Shown piece by piece: positions 9,204 to 17,125 of a DNA stretch of 64,000 nt (its first letter is position 1; every line of letters begins with the position of its first letter). Source of the stretch: JABCPE02 sp963530295. GTDB taxonomy: Bacteria > Bacteroidota > Bacteroidia > Flavobacteriales > Weeksellaceae. The notes below the pieces were generated by a model. It searched no databases. It was not told the DNA's origin and saw only the letters and a list, made by a program, of their open reading frames with translations. Location: NCBI GenBank assembly GCA_963530295.1, contig CAUSCF010000011.1, positions 1 to 64,000 on the forward strand. The letters run 5' to 3'. Position numbers and translations under genes: made by a program.

Positions 9204-9794
9204 ATGAAAAAGATAGCATCATTATTATTCATGGGTCTAATGGTTGTAAATTCATTTGCCCAAAATACTTTAAAATCAGACCCTGCGCACAGTAGAATAC
9301 AGTTTTCGGTAACTCACTTAGGAATCAGCGAAATTACAGGGAATTTTGAGAAAGCTGCCTTAAGCATGAATGTAGATGAAAAGAATTTCGCAAACTCTAA
9401 AATCAATTTCGTGGTGGATGTGAATTCTATCAACACGCACATTGAGGCAAGGGATAACCATCTCCGAAACGAAGATTTCTTCGATGTGAAAAAATTCCCA
9501 GAAATGGTTTTCCAAAGCACCAGCATCAAACCCACGAAAATCAATAGCAGTATGAAAATTCTGCTCTACGAAGTAAAAGGAAATCTTACACTTCATGGTG
9601 TAACTAAACCTGTTACTGTAAATTTGCTGTACAAAGGAATGGTGGTAAATCCTATGAGTAAGAAAAAAACTTACGGATACCAAGTGGTAGGAGTTATCAA
9701 GCGTTCTGATTTTGGTGTTGGTGGAGGATATCCAGAAGCGATGATCAGCGACAAAGTCCAAATAAAAGGAGACTTTGAAATGATAGCAGAATAA
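9204..9794 (+). CDS. YceI-family lipid-binding periplasmic protein
   Basis: A 196-residue secreted protein with a signal peptide (MKKIASLLFMGLMVVNSFAQ). The mature part is a YceI lipocalin-like eight-stranded barrel: SDPAHSRIQFSVTHLGISEI near the start, the MNVD...FVVDVNSINTH stretch, RDNHLRNEDFFDVKKFPEM (about 92-110), and LTLHGVTKPV. Family members bind isoprenoid or fatty amide ligands; the true ligand here is unknown. Single gene with its own promoter box and terminator. Confidence 0.93.
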   Translation: MKKIASLLFMGLMVVNSFAQNTLKSDPAHSRIQFSVTHLGISEITGNFEKAALSMNVDEKNFANSKINFVVDVNSINTHIEARDNHLRNEDFFDVKKFPEMVFQSTSIKPTKINSSMKILLYEVKGNLTLHGVTKPVTVNLLYKGMVVNPMSKKKTYGYQVVGVIKRSDFGVGGGYPEAMISDKVQIKGDFEMIAE

Positions 9795-9829
9795 AAGTTT
9801 AGTTTTTTCATTATAAATTTAAAATTGTG

Positions 9830-9860
9830 AATTACCCTCAATAATAGAGGGTAATTTTTA
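9830..9860 (+). terminator. Rho-independent terminator after the YceI gene
   Basis: Stem of 10 bases (9830-9839 with 9847-9856), 7-base loop, followed by T residues. It closes the YceI gene before the MFS carrier promoter. Confidence 0.8.
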
Positions 9861-9913
9861 TTTCACAAGTCTCGGAAAAAATCACAAAAACTTTTCATTT
9901 CAAATTATTTATA

Positions 9914-9921
9914 TATTTTTG
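9914..9921 (+). promoter_or_regulatory. -7 promoter box of the OFA-type MFS gene
   Basis: TATTTTTG, matching TAnnTTTG, 17 bases upstream of the start at 9939. No clear -33 element. Confidence 0.45.
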
Positions 9922-9938
9922 CGCCCTAATTATTTTAT

Positions 9939-11159
9939 ATGGAGAATAAAAATCGTTGGTTCATAGCTGTTGCGGCTATTCTTACCCATTTATTTTTGGG
10001 AACGGTCTATGCGTGGAGTTTCTTTCAGAAGCCTGTCAGCGAAGCCTATGGCTGGACACAGGGCGAAACGGCGTGGGCTTTTAGTATTTCTAACCTGATG
10101 ATGGGAGTAACATCGGCATGGTGTGGCGCGAAACTTCATCAGTTCAAACTAAAAAACCTCGCTACCATGGGGGCTGTGCTCTATGGGCTGGGATATATCG
10201 TTTCTTATTTTGCTCTAAAATTAGAGATTTTACCTTTATTATACATCGGTTTCGGATTTATCGGCGGGATAGGTTTAGGAATGGCATATGTAACACCTGT
10301 GGTGGCCGTATCAAGCTGGTTTCCAGACAAACAAGGACTTGCCACTGGACTGGTGGTCACAGGGTTTGGGCTGGGCGCTTTAATCATGTCTAAAATATTA
10401 GCACCATTTTTCTTGAATTTATTTGAGGAAAACCTAGCTGTTACTTTCCTTGCAATTGGCTGTATGCTGCTGATTGTTTTGCCGATATTTACTTATCAAT
10501 TAAGCATAAAAAACACCTCTTCTCAAAACACAGCAGAAATCTCATTTTCAGCAATTTATAAAACCATTATCCAGCGCGAATACATTGCATCTTGGTTGTT
10601 TTTCATGTTTAGTGTGATTGCTGGGATGATTTTCATCGCGTTCCAGTCGCCTTTATTACAGGATTATCTCAGAGCTGAGGGAATGACAGACGCCACAGAA
10701 CTGGAACAGCACGGCGCTACGCTGATAGGGATAAGTTCTCTGTGTAATGGTTTTGGAAGATTTATGTGGGGAGGCGTGTCTGATAAAGCGGGAAGAATCC
10801 AGACTTTTAGAATGATTTTTTTGATAGAAATTTGCATTTTCATTGTCCTCATTTTTACTCAAAATCCTATCGTATTTTTCTTGGGCGTTTGCTTGGTTTT
10901 ATTGTGCTACGGCGGAAGCCTTGGGGTAATGCCTTCTCTGGTCAAAGAACAATACAACCCTAATCTGATGGCCTCACTATACGGAATCATGATGGTAGGT
11001 TGGGGAATAGGCGGACTGATAGGCCCGCAGATTACGGCTTATATGAAAGATTATTTCCAAGAGCAGGCAGGAGTTTATTCCTACATCATCGGACTGGTTT
11101 TGCTTTGTTTAGGATTTTTACTCACATTGTTCATAAAGAAGAAACCCAAAGATATTTAA
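9939..11159 (+). CDS. OFA-family MFS transporter (oxalate/formate or lactate type)
   Basis: A 406-residue inner-membrane carrier with about twelve hydrophobic helices. The N-terminus (ILTHLFLGTVYAWSFFQKPV) and the GFIGGIGLGMAYVTPVVAVS and SWFPDKQGLATGLVV segments are typical of the oxalate/formate antiporter branch of the major facilitator superfamily, which also includes L-lactate carriers. The substrate cannot be assigned from sequence. It is a single-gene unit with its own promoter box and terminator, with no metabolic partner gene beside it. Confidence 0.88.
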   Translation: MENKNRWFIAVAAILTHLFLGTVYAWSFFQKPVSEAYGWTQGETAWAFSISNLMMGVTSAWCGAKLHQFKLKNLATMGAVLYGLGYIVSYFALKLEILPLLYIGFGFIGGIGLGMAYVTPVVAVSSWFPDKQGLATGLVVTGFGLGALIMSKILAPFFLNLFEENLAVTFLAIGCMLLIVLPIFTYQLSIKNTSSQNTAEISFSAIYKTIIQREYIASWLFFMFSVIAGMIFIAFQSPLLQDYLRAEGMTDATELEQHGATLIGISSLCNGFGRFMWGGVSDKAGRIQTFRMIFLIEICIFIVLIFTQNPIVFFLGVCLVLLCYGGSLGVMPSLVKEQYNPNLMASLYGIMMVGWGIGGLIGPQITAYMKDYFQEQAGVYSYIIGLVLLCLGFLLTLFIKKKPKDI

Positions 11160-11160
11160 T

Positions 11161-11192
11161 AAAAAAGCACTCCAAAAAGGAGTGCTTTTTTT
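11161..11192. terminator. Terminator hairpin after the OFA-type MFS gene
   Basis: A 13-base perfect stem (11161-11173 with 11179-11191), 5-base loop and flanking A/T runs. It can serve both the MFS gene and the convergent DUF4920 gene. Confidence 0.88.
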
Positions 11193-11210
11193 GTTTAACT
11201 TAAAAAATTA

Positions 11211-11693
11211 TCAATCTATGACTTTGATTCCGTTTGCTAAAACTCGTATTTCTTCTTTTGGTTTTGTGATTTTTGCTATTTCTTCTTTTGATTTTCCTGC
11301 ATCCTCGGCATAATGACGAAGTTCTTTCACAGAAGTTTCTTGTTTAGTTACTTTCGCATCCAGCAGGATAGTTTTACCAGCAATATTCTGCGGAAGGAAA
11401 AAAGCGTAATCTTTCATCTTCACGAAAACCTCTACATTCTGAGAGTTTTCTAATGTAACCCAGCATCCTTTTTTAGGACAAACTGCCGTTACTCTTCCCT
11501 TGATGGTTACTCTATCTATCTCGTTTTTCTTCTTCAAAGACTTTATCACTTGGTCTATAGACTGCACATTATAAGTAATATTTTCAGGAACGCCCGCGCC
11601 GTACTCCACTCCTTTCTGAGCTTCAGGGATATTACTCTGAGCATGAAGAAGGCTCATCCCAAAAATTCCCATAAAGAAAATTAGTTTTTTCAT
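11211..11693 (-). CDS. DUF4920 family secreted protein
   Basis: A 160-residue protein with a signal peptide (MKKLIFFMGIFGMSLLHAQ) and a small OB-like beta domain of the DUF4920 family, whose hallmark is VTIKGRVTAVCPKKGCWVTL (about 63-82). The CPKKGC pair of cysteines is well placed to bind a metal or undergo redox change. The biochemical role of the family is not established. It lies 5 bases downstream of a secreted thioredoxin-like gene in the same direction, which suggests a shared redox or copper-related task in the periplasm (inference). Confidence 0.85.
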   Translation of the reverse strand: MKKLIFFMGIFGMSLLHAQSNIPEAQKGVEYGAGVPENITYNVQSIDQVIKSLKKKNEIDRVTIKGRVTAVCPKKGCWVTLENSQNVEVFVKMKDYAFFLPQNIAGKTILLDAKVTKQETSVKELRHYAEDAGKSKEEIAKITKPKEEIRVLANGIKVID

Positions 11694-11698
11694 AAAGA

Positions 11699-12244
11699 TT
11701 AGCTTTTAATTTTATGTTTAAATTTCTCTCTGTAAGACTGCCACTCTTGCTGAGTTTTTATTTTTTTAAATTCATTGGTCGCAAAAAGAGCTAAATAGGC
11801 TTCCATGTCTCTTGGATTAAAATAACCCACAAGCCCTGTCAAAAGCTTTTGGTCTTCGTCAAGGAAAACCGTGGTAGGATATCCTTTCACACCGAAATAA
11901 GTTACAAACTGGTGCTGAGGTCCGCCTCCATAAGTAGGTTTTCTTTTTGGGTTAAAGTCTGGATTGTTGAATTTTTTTCCTTGGAAAGTTACATCTTCAT
12001 TTCCTTCGGAATTGAACTTCACTGCGTAGTAATTATCATTGATGTATTCTGTAATCACAGGATTGGAAAATGTATTTTTATCCATCATCTTACACATAGA
12101 ACACCAGTCTGTGTAGAATTTAATCATTATCTTTTTTGGCGTTTTTTTCTGCGCTTCTAGCGCCTGATCCATACTCATCCAGTTAACCTGTGCCATCATA
12201 AATATTGATGAAAACACAGAAAATACAATTGCTATTTTTTTCAT
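11699..12244 (-). CDS. Secreted thioredoxin-like protein
   Basis: A 181-residue protein with a signal peptide (first 18 residues, ending FMMAQ) and a thioredoxin fold. The active site is WCSMC (Cys48, Cys51), and the cis-proline region GYPTTVFLDED follows near residue 120. The longer family resemblance (KIMIKFYTDWC, VKFNSEGNEDVTFQGKKF) is to periplasmic thiol reductases similar to the DsbD C-terminal domain. An upstream in-frame ATG at 12271 would fall inside the promoter box, so 12244 is preferred. Co-transcribed with the DUF4920 gene. Confidence 0.87.
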   Translation of the reverse strand: MKKIAIVFSVFSSIFMMAQVNWMSMDQALEAQKKTPKKIMIKFYTDWCSMCKMMDKNTFSNPVITEYINDNYYAVKFNSEGNEDVTFQGKKFNNPDFNPKRKPTYGGGPQHQFVTYFGVKGYPTTVFLDEDQKLLTGLVGYFNPRDMEAYLALFATNEFKKIKTQQEWQSYREKFKHKIKS

Positions 12245-12268
12245 TCGAATACTAAAATTTATAAGCAA

Positions 12269-12276
12269 CAAATATA
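12269..12276 (-). promoter_or_regulatory. -7 promoter box of the thioredoxin/DUF4920 operon
   Basis: TATATTTG on the reverse strand, 24 bases before the thioredoxin start; no obvious -33 TTTG. Confidence 0.45.
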
Positions 12277-12298
12277 AAAACTTTTTTCTTTGAAAAAA

Positions 12299-12327
12299 TA
12301 AAAGACCGAAATTTAACGGTCTTTTAT
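12299..12327 (-). terminator. Terminator of the peptide transporter gene
   Basis: Stem 12299-12308 with 12317-12326, 8-base loop, just downstream of the reverse-strand POT transporter gene and upstream of the thioredoxin promoter. Confidence 0.75.
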
Positions 12328-12348
12328 ACTTTATTTAACATATTTCAT

Positions 12349-13743
12349 TTATTTCACTCCGTGCATCAGTTTCAGAATTACTTTATTAAGTAATATCAGT
12401 AAAACTCCACATACACTCACAAATCCTGCGATGTAGGTAAAGACCTCTCCTGCGCCCATAGTTTCTACATAAGAAGCAATATACCCTCCTACGATATTAG
12501 CAAAGAATGATGACAACATCCATACCGCCATAAGCACAGAGGCCAATTTAGGAGGCGAAAGTTTAGTCACCACTGAAAGTCCCACTGGTGAAATACAAAG
12601 TTCTCCAATAGTATGAAGTAAATAAGTCATTATCAACCACATAAGAGCAGCTTTGTTATTCACATCATCCACATCTCCATTAGCACTTCTTTCTGCTACC
12701 GCTCCTATCATAAATAAAAATCCAACACCAAGAATAATCATCCCCACACCCATTTTCACAGGAGTTGTTAGTCTTCGCCCAATCGGAGAAGCCCAAAACA
12801 AAGTAAATAATGGAGCTAAAGTTACTATAAACAGCGGATTCACAGACTGGAACCAAGAAGTAGGAATTTCAAAAGAACCGATACTTCTGTCAATATATTT
12901 ATCTGTATATAATGATAATGAAGAACCTGCTTGCTCAAATCCTGCCCAGAAGAATACTGCAAAAATCAATAAAATAAAGATTACAGAAATACGCTGTTTT
13001 TCATCTTTTTCATCTAATTCTTTTCCAGTTTCTGGGTTTATAGATTTTTGAACTTTTGCAACTTCAGTATCTGAAACTGCTCCAACAGGTTTTGTTCCTA
13101 AATCACCTAAATACTTAGTCCCTAACAAATTAAATATCACCTGTCCTAACAGCATACCTATCCCAGACACCAAGAATCCATATCTATACCCATAGGAAAT
13201 AGAACCATCCTCATTGGTTGTAGCAAACATATTGTCTGTAACAACTCCTATTATTAGTGGTGCAATCATTGCCCCAAGGTTTATCCCCATATAGAAAATC
13301 GTAAATGCAGCATCTCTTCTGCTATCACCATCTTTATACAGACCTCCTACCAAAGTAGAAATATTAGGTTTGAAGAAACCATTTCCTATAATTAGTAATA
13401 ACAAACCAATATAAAGCCCCGTCGTACTATTCAATCCAAATAGAGTGAACTGCCCCAGCATCATCGTAATACCTCCTATCGTTACAGCCAGCCTTTTCCC
13501 CAAGTATCTATCAGCCAGCCAACCACCAATCAATGGTGTAAAATACACGAAACCCGTAAAGTATCCATACAACAACATTGCATATTTTTCATCCATTCCT
13601 AAGCCTCCCTCTATGAACTTTTTAGTAAGGTAAAGAATAAGTATCGCACGCATTCCGTAATAACTGAAACGCTCCCACATCTCAGTAAAAAACAAGAGGT
13701 AAAGTCCTTTAGGATGTCCCTTCTTCTGTTGAACTACTTCCAT
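12349..13743 (-). CDS. POT/PTR-family proton-coupled peptide transporter
   Basis: A 464-residue inner-membrane carrier of the proton-dependent oligopeptide transporter family. The family's EXXERFXYYG motif appears as EMWERFSYYGMRAIL near residues 21-35, followed by many hydrophobic helices, and the second signature FTIFYMGINLGAMIAPLI (about 147-164). Substrates are typically di- and tripeptides with proton symport. Length is at the short end of the family but the C-terminus looks complete. Single gene with its own promoter box and terminator; fits an amino-acid-using flavobacterium that also encodes several peptidases nearby. Confidence 0.93.
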   Translation of the reverse strand: MEVVQQKKGHPKGLYLLFFTEMWERFSYYGMRAILILYLTKKFIEGGLGMDEKYAMLLYGYFTGFVYFTPLIGGWLADRYLGKRLAVTIGGITMMLGQFTLFGLNSTTGLYIGLLLLIIGNGFFKPNISTLVGGLYKDGDSRRDAAFTIFYMGINLGAMIAPLIIGVVTDNMFATTNEDGSISYGYRYGFLVSGIGMLLGQVIFNLLGTKYLGDLGTKPVGAVSDTEVAKVQKSINPETGKELDEKDEKQRISVIFILLIFAVFFWAGFEQAGSSLSLYTDKYIDRSIGSFEIPTSWFQSVNPLFIVTLAPLFTLFWASPIGRRLTTPVKMGVGMIILGVGFLFMIGAVAERSANGDVDDVNNKAALMWLIMTYLLHTIGELCISPVGLSVVTKLSPPKLASVLMAVWMLSSFFANIVGGYIASYVETMGAGEVFTYIAGFVSVCGVLLILLNKVILKLMHGVK

Positions 13744-13769
13744 AATGATTTATTATATTTTTTGGATAG

Positions 13770-13777
13770 CAAATATA
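13770..13777 (-). promoter_or_regulatory. -7 promoter box of the peptide transporter gene
   Basis: TATATTTG on the reverse strand, 26 bases before the start at 13743. Confidence 0.45.
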
Positions 13778-13806
13778 AAACTATTTTTTAGAATTAAACA
13801 ATATAT

Positions 13807-14151
13807 TCATGCCTGTTCTTTATCAATTAGTGAATTTTTTAGCTTATTTAGTTCACTTTTAACAAATTCCAACCTTTCTATGATATTTACACTTTCCTCT
13901 ATTTTATCATTGGTTACCAACGCAATACGGGCTCCATCCAGCGTGTAGCCTTTTTCCTTGACCAAATGATAAATAATCTTCAAGTTTTTAATATCCTCCG
14001 GCGTGAAATAGCGGGTTCCTTTCTTGTTTTTTTTAGGATTGAGAATGGGAAATTCTTTCTCCCAATAGCGGAGCAGTGATGCATTGACTCCGAAAGCCAG
14101 CGCCACCTCTCCTATCGAATAATACAGTTTATCTGGAAGATTGATTTTCAT
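13807..14151 (-). CDS. MerR-family transcriptional regulator
   Basis: A 114-residue DNA-binding protein. Residues about 10-75 form the MerR winged helix (YSIGEVALAFGVNASLLRYW, then GTRYFTPEDIKNLKIIYHLV), followed by a short helical tail (about 85-114) for dimerisation. It has no effector domain or cysteine cluster, so it is not a metal or drug sensor of the classical kind; this short form is widespread in Bacteroidetes and its targets are not known. It starts 16 bases after the M42 aminopeptidase gene and is probably co-transcribed with it. Confidence 0.9.
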   Translation of the reverse strand: MKINLPDKLYYSIGEVALAFGVNASLLRYWEKEFPILNPKKNKKGTRYFTPEDIKNLKIIYHLVKEKGYTLDGARIALVTNDKIEESVNIIERLEFVKSELNKLKNSLIDKEQA

Positions 14152-14167
14152 AATTTTTTAATTTTTA

Positions 14168-15244
14168 CTAAAAATATTTTAGTTCTATTTTAGGTTTAAT
14201 TTGTAATAAAGTATTGTAAATCAGTTTTATAATATCGATTACATCTTTCTTATCCACCATTTCTACCGTCGTATGCATGTATCTAAGTGGCAAGGAAATC
14301 AGTGCCGATGGAATCCCTCCATTAGAATAAGCAAAGGCATCTGTATCTGTTCCCGTAGCCCTGCTGCACGCTGCTCTTTGGAATGGAATGTTATTTCTCT
14401 CAGCAGTTTCTATTATCAAATCTCTCACTTTGTGATGAACTGCTGGTGCATAGGCGATTACAGGCCCTGCTCCACATTTTTGGTCGCCCTCCTTCTTTTT
14501 CTCAATCATCGGAGTGGTAGTGTCATGGGTAACATCCGTAACTATCGCAATATTTGGTTTTATACGCTCTGCTATCATCTCCGCTCCGCGAAGCCCGATT
14601 TCTTCCTGAACGGAATTGGTAATATACAACCCAAACGGCAGTTTTTTCTTGTTTTCTTTCAGCATACGAGCTACCTCGGCAATCATGAAACCTCCCATTC
14701 TATTGTCCAATGCTCTGCAAACAAAATATCTGTCATTCAGCTCAAAAAACTCATCTGGGTAAGTAATCATACAGCCTACATGGATGCCCAGTTCTTCCAC
14801 TTCTTCCTTGGTAGTCGCTCCGCAGTCAATGAAAATATTGTCCAATTTCGGTGTCGGCTCGTTCTGATTAGCTCTTGTATGAATAGCAGGCCAGCCGAAA
14901 ACTCCCTTCACTACGCCTTTTTTACCATGAATATTTACCACTTTGGATGGTGCGATGACTTGGTCTGAACCACCATTTCTAATAACATAAATCAGTCCAT
15001 CATCCGTGATATAGTTCACATACCAAGAGATTTCGTCAGCGTGGGCTTCTATCACGACTTTGAACTCAGCCTTAGGATTGATTATTCCGTATGCTGTTCC
15101 ATAATAATCCACCTCCACTTTATCCACAAAAGGGCTGATATAGTCACACCAAAGCTGCTGCCCATTTTGTTCAAACCCTGTGGGAGATGCTGTATTTAAA
15201 TATTTTTCTAAAAATTCTAACGATTCTTTTTTAAATTTAGCCAT
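14168..15244 (-). CDS. M42-family metallo-aminopeptidase
   Basis: A 358-residue cytoplasmic aminopeptidase of the M42 (glutamyl/deblocking aminopeptidase, FrvX-like) family, which forms large tetrahedral shells and trims peptides. Metal-binding and catalytic features visible are EAHADEISW (about 66-74), CRALDNRMGG (Asp ligand), QEEIGLRGAE (catalytic Glu and ligand), TDVTHD and the late HTTVE histidine. A dimerisation domain is inserted between the first two metal sites. First gene of a pair with the MerR regulator. No strong promoter box was seen upstream. Confidence 0.93.
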   Translation of the reverse strand: MAKFKKESLEFLEKYLNTASPTGFEQNGQQLWCDYISPFVDKVEVDYYGTAYGIINPKAEFKVVIEAHADEISWYVNYITDDGLIYVIRNGGSDQVIAPSKVVNIHGKKGVVKGVFGWPAIHTRANQNEPTPKLDNIFIDCGATTKEEVEELGIHVGCMITYPDEFFELNDRYFVCRALDNRMGGFMIAEVARMLKENKKKLPFGLYITNSVQEEIGLRGAEMIAERIKPNIAIVTDVTHDTTTPMIEKKKEGDQKCGAGPVIAYAPAVHHKVRDLIIETAERNNIPFQRAACSRATGTDTDAFAYSNGGIPSALISLPLRYMHTTVEMVDKKDVIDIIKLIYNTLLQIKPKIELKYF

Positions 15245-15296
15245 AAAAGGAATGATTTTTGTATTGTTGAATAAATTAAAAATTGATGTAAAAGTA

Positions 15297-15977
15297 ATGA
15301 TTTTTTATAAACTACACTATTTATTTCTTATTTGTTTCGGGCTTATTCTAAATGCTCAGGAGAAACCCAATACAGAAATGCTAATAGATGAACACGGAAA
15401 AGAATATTATTATGACAATGTTCTGAAAGCCAAAGTTTATGAAATCGATGGAGAGCGAATAGTCATTATGGACGAACTATACCTTAGCTCAAAACCAAAA
15501 TTTAACAACCAACTTGACCGAAATTATTACTTTTTCCTTAACAAAAAACTCTCTCGTGTGTATCCTCTGTTTCTCACTGCATTAGAGCAATACCGCAGTT
15601 TGCAGGCCGATATACAAAACATGAAAGGAGGAGAAAAAAGAAAACACATAAGAGAAAAACAAAAAGAACTGGCTTCACAATACGAAACCAAACTAAGGGA
15701 TTTAACCACCTCCGAAGGGCAAATTTTCGCGAAACTCATGAACCGTTCCACAGGGAAAACGGTTTATGAACTGATAAAAGAACTCAAAGGCGGTTTTAAT
15801 GCTTTTCTGTGGAATGTAAAAGGAAATGTAGCTGATATAGACCTTAAAAAGGAATACAATCCGCACAAATACAGAGATGATGAATATCTGGAAAGTCTAC
15901 TGATTTCCAACTGGCAGCAGGGCTACCTAAAACCCTACGCTGGATACGAGAAATTCACTATTAAAGGAAAAGAATAA
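15297..15977 (+). CDS. DUF4294 secreted protein
   Basis: A 226-residue protein with a hydrophobic signal (MIFYKLHYLFLICFGLILNAQ) and a DUF4294 domain: YLSSKPKFNNQLDRNYYFFL, then a helical region with a charged coil (about 110-135), then KLMNRSTGKTVYELIKELKGG and the GFNAFLWN stretch. The family is largely restricted to Bacteroidetes and has no established function. A longer in-frame start at 15180 overlaps the divergent M42 gene; the signal peptide argues for 15297. No clear promoter box was seen in the short divergent gap. Confidence 0.82.
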   Translation: MIFYKLHYLFLICFGLILNAQEKPNTEMLIDEHGKEYYYDNVLKAKVYEIDGERIVIMDELYLSSKPKFNNQLDRNYYFFLNKKLSRVYPLFLTALEQYRSLQADIQNMKGGEKRKHIREKQKELASQYETKLRDLTTSEGQIFAKLMNRSTGKTVYELIKELKGGFNAFLWNVKGNVADIDLKKEYNPHKYRDDEYLESLLISNWQQGYLKPYAGYEKFTIKGKE

Positions 15978-15991
15978 AATCTAAACCTATG

Positions 15992-16477
15992 TTAGATTTT
16001 CGAAGAAACTATCTCTGCTACCTTTTCTAAATAAAACACATCCGTTTCATCTAAGGTTCCATACTGCTCACTATCCACATCGAGAACCCCTACGACTTTC
16101 CTATTCTTATCAAAAATAAGAACTACTATTTCTGATTTGGTAGCAGAGCTACAAGCGATATGACCAGGGAATTTTTCCACATCGGGAACCAGCTGGGATT
16201 TTTCCTCTTTCCAAGCCGTACCACAAACGCCCTTGCCAAACTTTATCCTAGTACAAGCTATCGGCCCTTGGAATGGAGCCAAAACCAATTCTTCATTTTT
16301 CACCCAATAAAATCCTACCCACCACCAAGAAAAAACCTGATGAAGTGCTGAAGAAATATTAGCCAAATTAGCTGTTAAATCTGTTTCGCCCTCTACAAGA
16401 GCTTCCAACTGAGGCAATAGTGCTTCATATTTTTCTGTTTTAGTTCCGTTTTCTGGGATAAATAAATTCTCTGCCAT
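15992..16477 (-). CDS. Free methionine-(R)-sulfoxide reductase (GAF domain)
   Basis: A 161-residue cytosolic GAF-domain enzyme that reduces free methionine-R-sulfoxide. The three redox cysteines of the E. coli enzyme are present with the same spacing: Cys75 (PIACTRI), Cys85 (GVCGTAW) and Cys109 (HIACSSATKSEIV). The WWWVGFYWV and VLDVDSEQYG stretches are also standard. Length equals the family norm. It is transcribed alone and convergent with the DUF4294 gene; no terminator hairpin was recognised in the 14-base gap. Confidence 0.93.
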   Translation of the reverse strand: MAENLFIPENGTKTEKYEALLPQLEALVEGETDLTANLANISSALHQVFSWWWVGFYWVKNEELVLAPFQGPIACTRIKFGKGVCGTAWKEEKSQLVPDVEKFPGHIACSSATKSEIVVLIFDKNRKVVGVLDVDSEQYGTLDETDVFYLEKVAEIVSSKI

Positions 16478-16509
16478 AATAGTTATAAATCACACGCTAA
16501 AAATCTCCC

Positions 16510-16517
16510 CAAAATTA
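16510..16517 (-). promoter_or_regulatory. -7 promoter box of the methionine sulfoxide reductase gene
   Basis: TAATTTTG on the reverse strand, 32 bases before the start at 16477. It lies within a weak inverted repeat (16502-16527). Confidence 0.35.
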
Positions 16518-16544
16518 GGGATTTTTTACAAAAATGAAATAAAC

Positions 16545-16577
16545 TTTGTCTTTTCTCGTTAATTATTAGTAAGTTTG
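16545..16577 (+). promoter_or_regulatory. Bacteroidetes-type promoter of the small outer-membrane protein
   Basis: TTTG (16545-16548), 21-base spacer, TAAGTTTG (16570-16577). It ends 18 bases before the start at 16596. Confidence 0.6.
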
Positions 16578-16595
16578 AAAAATTAAATTTTTATT

Positions 16596-17075
16596 ATGAA
16601 AAAGGTAGTAAAATTATTAAGCATTTTGATGGTGCTTTCTTTTGGATTATCAAAAATGAATGCACAGAGAGGTTCAACCTATAACACAGGAATTGGTATT
16701 CTTGCTGATGTAGGAGATGGGACAGTAGCAGGTCCTCATGTTAAGCATTTCTTTGCTTCAAATCATGCAGGAGAATTTGCAGTATTATTTGGAAGAGGAG
16801 CTACTCACCTTAGCTTTATGTATCATTATGAACAACAATTTGGAGGAAGCGCAAGAGGATTAGCTTGGTACATCGGTATGGGACCTGGTATTTCTTTCTG
16901 GAAAGGTGGGGGATCTGCCACATTCTCTCTTGCTCCTGTTGCTGGTATAGATTTCAAGATTCCAGGAGCTCCACTAGGGATATTTTTCGACTGGAGACCT
17001 AGAATTTGGTTCTACACAGGAAACTCTGATTTTGATGCAGCAAGATTCGGACTTGGTATGAGAGTTACTTTCTAA
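16596..17075 (+). CDS. Small predicted outer-membrane beta-barrel protein
   Basis: A 159-residue protein with a signal peptide (about 23 residues, ending KMNAQ). The rest is rich in Gly and aromatic residues with alternating strands, for example FAVLFGRGATHLSFMYHYEQ and APLGIFFDWRPRIWFYTG, and it ends in a terminal Phe (MRVTF), the usual outer-membrane sorting signal. It resembles small eight-stranded barrels of unknown role in flavobacteria. No enzymatic motif is visible. It has a good promoter and its own terminator, so it is an independent gene and likely well expressed. Confidence 0.7.
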   Translation: MKKVVKLLSILMVLSFGLSKMNAQRGSTYNTGIGILADVGDGTVAGPHVKHFFASNHAGEFAVLFGRGATHLSFMYHYEQQFGGSARGLAWYIGMGPGISFWKGGGSATFSLAPVAGIDFKIPGAPLGIFFDWRPRIWFYTGNSDFDAARFGLGMRVTF

Positions 17076-17093
17076 AAAATTAAACTGATAAAC

Positions 17094-17125
17094 AAACCCT
17101 TAGAAAAATCTAAGGGTTTGTTTTA
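17094..17125. terminator. Terminator hairpin after the small outer-membrane protein
   Basis: An 11-base perfect stem (17094-17104 with 17109-17119), 4-base loop, then a T-rich run. The hairpin tail reaches the stop codon of the convergent mnmD gene. Confidence 0.85.

Noticed and set aside
14273..14968. A 231-codon open frame antisense to the M42 aminopeptidase gene
   Set aside because: The M42 protein is complete with all metal ligands; the antisense product is Cys/His/Ser-rich without any family features.
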